Assembly: GCF_000498395.2 (NCBI RefSeq)
Contig: NZ_CP010979.1
Span: 3,472,001 to 3,536,000, forward strand
Length of the DNA: 64,000 nucleotides
Direction: 5' to 3'
Source: Pseudomonas putida S13.1.2
Lineage (GTDB): Bacteria; Pseudomonadota; Gammaproteobacteria; Pseudomonadales; Pseudomonadaceae
The position numbers and the translations under genes were made by a program. Positions 61,943 to 64,000 of this stretch are shown piece after piece (positions within the stretch are counted from its first letter, which is position 1; each line of letters opens with the position of its first letter). The notes under the pieces were generated by a model that was not told the DNA's origin, ran no database searches, and saw only the letters and a list, made by a program, of their open reading frames with translations.

Positions 61943-62509
61943 GTGGTGCATATCGTTTTGGGATCGGACCTGCCACCACAGCGCGCCGCAGACCCGGCCC
62001 TGGCCCGCTTGCTGGCCGAGGGGCGGGGGTCGCTGGCGTTTCTGATTGGCGATAACGCCTGCCGCTATCGCCTGCTGGGGACCGCTATCCACTGGGACCG
62101 TGTGCTGCTGGCCTTCGACGGCGAGCAGGCGCTGGGCTTTGCCGCGTTCAAGCATGGCCGGCGCGGGCCGTTTGCCTTGCACTGGCGGCCGTTCATTCGT
62201 GAATTTGGCGTGCTCAGTGGCTGGGTGCGGTTTATCGGCTTCTGCCTGAGCGAGCTGCGCGAATGGCGCTACCCGTTCTTGCTGTACGGGCTGCGGGTCA
62301 GCAAGCCCGCACGCCAGCAGGGCGTGGGCTCGGCGCTGGTGCAGGCGTGCTGCGCGCACGCCGCCGGGCAGGGCTTTGCCCAGGTCGAGCTGGAAGTGCC
62401 GCTGAGTAATCATCGGGCACAGCACCTGTACCTGCACAATGGCTTTGCCCTGCGCCGCAAGCGTTGGGTACCGTTCCCCCCGGTGCGCAACATGTGGCGG
62501 GCCGTGTAA
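61943..62509 (+). CDS. GNAT-family N-acetyltransferase
   Basis: A 188-residue protein with the GNAT acetyl-CoA-binding motif VSKPARQQGVGSALVQACCA (R-x2-G-x-G, about residue 126) and the late NHRAQHLYLHNGFAL block. GTG codons at 61943 and 61946 are the candidate starts. No strong ribosome site is seen, and coupling to the preceding gene (4-base gap) is likely. It may acetylate a capsule sugar or a small precursor. Its stop overlaps the start of the next gene (TAATG). Confidence 0.85.
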   Translation: MVHIVLGSDLPPQRAADPALARLLAEGRGSLAFLIGDNACRYRLLGTAIHWDRVLLAFDGEQALGFAAFKHGRRGPFALHWRPFIREFGVLSGWVRFIGFCLSELREWRYPFLLYGLRVSKPARQQGVGSALVQACCAHAAGQGFAQVELEVPLSNHRAQHLYLHNGFALRRKRWVPFPPVRNMWRAV

Positions 62510-64000
62510 TGCACAACACGCCGCCCGTTGTACCCCACCCGCCCGAAGGTTACCTGCCACCCGAAACCCTGGTAGACGGCACTGGCTGGGTCGGCATCAT
62601 GTCGCAATGGGTGGCCTGGAAGGTCCTGCACCTGCCACAGTTCCTCGGCCCGGAAGGCCCGCCCTTCTGGCTGTGGCGCCGTGGCCGCAAGGCGCCCAAG
62701 GGGCTCAAGGCCATTGCCGGTATCGGCTACAAGCAATCGTCGGCCCATGCCCGGGTGCTGTGCCAGCGCTGGGGCCTGCCGTATATCGCGCTGGAAGACG
62801 GCTTTTTGCGTTCGTCTTCGCTGGGCATCGAGGGCGATACGCCAATGTCCATGGTGGTCGACCCGGTGGGCATCCACTACCTGGCCGACCGCCCTTCGCT
62901 GCTGGAAAACATCCTGCAGCAGCCCGAGGCGCTTAGCGCATACGAGCTGGATTGCGCCCGCGAACTGATTGCCTTGATGCGCAGCAGCGGCATCGGCAAG
63001 TACAACAACGCCCAGGACCTGCCCGCCGACGACCCGCTGGGGCGCGAGCGGCCGTTGGTGCTGGTGGTGGACCAGACTGCCGGGGATTATTCGATCCCGG
63101 GGGGCGGGCTGTGCGAAGCCGACTACGTGCGCATGCTGGATCAGGCCCTGGCGGAAAACCCGGATGCCGAGGTGCGCGTGCGCATTCACCCGGACTGCCT
63201 GGGCGGGCAAAAGCCCAGTTGCCTGCTGGATGCCGCGCGGGCCCGTGGGGTAACGCTGGAGGCGCGGCCGGTAGCCTGGGCGTCACTGGCCCGGCGTGCC
63301 CGGCGGGTGTACGTGGGTACCAGCCAGGCCGGGCTGGAGGCGTTGATCCAGGGCGTGCCGGTCACCTGCTTTGGCCTGCCGTTTTACGCGGGCTGGGGGC
63401 TGACCGATGACCGCATGGCCATTCCTCGCCGGCAGGCCCGGCCAGACCTGGTGCAACTGGTGGCGGCGGCCTATGTGCGCTACTGCCGCTACGTCAACCC
63501 GCTGAACGGCCAACTGACCGATGCCTTGACCGTTGCCCGCCAGCTGGCCAGCACAAAAGCCCGCGATGCGGCGTTTGCCGGCCCCACTACGGTATTGGGC
63601 GTGAAGCGGCACAAGCAGCACAACATCAGGCGTTTTTTTGCAAGCCGTTGGGGGCAGTTGCGCTTCAGCGTGGACGGCCCGCAACTGGTAAACCAGGTGG
63701 CTGCCGAACAGGGGCGGCTGCTGGTATGGGCTGCGCGCGAGCCGGCCGGCCTGGCTGACCGTGCGCGCCAGGCGGGGGTGCCACTGTGGCGGGTTGAGGA
63801 TGGTTTCCTGCGCTCCACGGGGCTGGGTGCTACCAACAGCCCGGCGCTGTCGCTGGTACTGGACCGGGGTGGCATTCATTACGATGCGCAGTCTGCCAGC
63901 GACCTGGAGCAGCTGTTGCAGCATGGCGACTATGATGCCCCAAGCCTGGCCGAGGCGGCGCGCTTGCGGGCGCAGATCGTTGCCAGCGGTACCAGCAAGT
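62509..64000 (+). CDS. Second KpsC-like Kdo transferase (cut by window end)
   Basis: An open frame from ATG 62509 (overlapping the GNAT stop as TAATG) runs without a stop to the window end, giving 497 residues. It shows the KpsC hallmarks: IALEDGFLRSSSLG (about 95), MVVDPVGIHYLADRPS, KYNNAQ, VDQTAGDYS, RIHPDC, and FYAGWGLTDDR (about 300), then a second module beginning with WRVEDGFLRSTGLG (about 430). A different N-terminus from the first kpsC suggests a paralogue rather than a recent copy. It probably acts in linker synthesis or chain capping. Confidence 0.88.
   Translation, partial: MHNTPPVVPHPPEGYLPPETLVDGTGWVGIMSQWVAWKVLHLPQFLGPEGPPFWLWRRGRKAPKGLKAIAGIGYKQSSAHARVLCQRWGLPYIALEDGFLRSSSLGIEGDTPMSMVVDPVGIHYLADRPSLLENILQQPEALSAYELDCARELIALMRSSGIGKYNNAQDLPADDPLGRERPLVLVVDQTAGDYSIPGGGLCEADYVRMLDQALAENPDAEVRVRIHPDCLGGQKPSCLLDAARARGVTLEARPVAWASLARRARRVYVGTSQAGLEALIQGVPVTCFGLPFYAGWGLTDDRMAIPRRQARPDLVQLVAAAYVRYCRYVNPLNGQLTDALTVARQLASTKARDAAFAGPTTVLGVKRHKQHNIRRFFASRWGQLRFSVDGPQLVNQVAAEQGRLLVWAAREPAGLADRARQAGVPLWRVEDGFLRSTGLGATNSPALSLVLDRGGIHYDAQSASDLEQLLQHGDYDAPSLAEAARLRAQIVASGTSK

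Overview
The window looks like the chromosome of a Pseudomonas putida-group bacterium. The support is the high G+C coding sequence, the many paired REP elements of P. putida type in gene borders, Pseudomonas-restricted small families (DUF3509, DUF3077, DUF2897), and the gene order folE - smr - isochorismatase-like - prmB - aroC, which I remember from other Pseudomonas genomes. No rRNA, CRISPR array, phage or insertion sequence was seen. One tRNA (Ser, GGA) is present.

Positions 1 to about 40.2 kb are core-type sequence. Short transcription units alternate strands and are separated by 18 paired REP elements. In order: a partial LysR regulator divergent from a short-chain dehydrogenase; a LysR/MFS pair; a TonB-dependent receptor; tRNA-Ser; crotonase; PlsC-type acyltransferase; CorA; a glutamine amidotransferase; a cytochrome c; an RraB-like protein; an LTA-synthase-type membrane enzyme; a ZIP metal transporter; an ankyrin protein divergent from a DUF3509 gene with a clear sigma-54 promoter; an MFS plus acireductone-dioxygenase-like pair; aroC; a hydrolase; prmB; an isochorismatase-like protein; smr; folE; glutaredoxin; GST; a BenE-type transporter; a chemoreceptor; an outer membrane barrel protein; a MocR/MFS pair; SDR; NADP oxidoreductase; pyrF; DUF2897; comEA; and a DUF3077 gene behind a strongly structured leader.

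Positions 41.8 to 64 kb are a group 2 (ABC-transporter dependent, kps-type) capsule locus. The first block is visibly A+T-richer than the rest: kpsM-kpsT-kpsE-kpsD export genes, a 716-residue two-part glycosyltransferase, a second glycosyltransferase, a DUF115/GT42-like protein, an FkbM methyltransferase, kdsA and a kdsB-kdsC fusion, tightly packed and often overlapping. A serine-hydrolase gene and kpsF follow on the opposite strand. kpsF, kdsA and the kdsB-kdsC fusion together form a complete route from ribulose-5-phosphate to CMP-Kdo, the donor for the Kdo linker made by KpsC and KpsS. The second block returns to high G+C: an APH-fold kinase, kpsC, kpsS, an SDR, a membrane sulfatase-fold enzyme, a GNAT acetyltransferase and a second kpsC-like gene cut by the window end. 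Its order recalls the wcb capsule genes of Burkholderia (from memory).

The capsule locus has no REP pair, whereas the first 35 kb has one about every 2 kb. Together with the base-composition change, this suggests a horizontally acquired island lying next to the comEA-pyrF core region. The main points for follow-up are the capsule-specific enzymes of unknown specificity, the structured DUF3077 leader, the sigma-54 promoter with a triplet upstream repeat, and two enzyme-family members that lack a canonical active-site residue.
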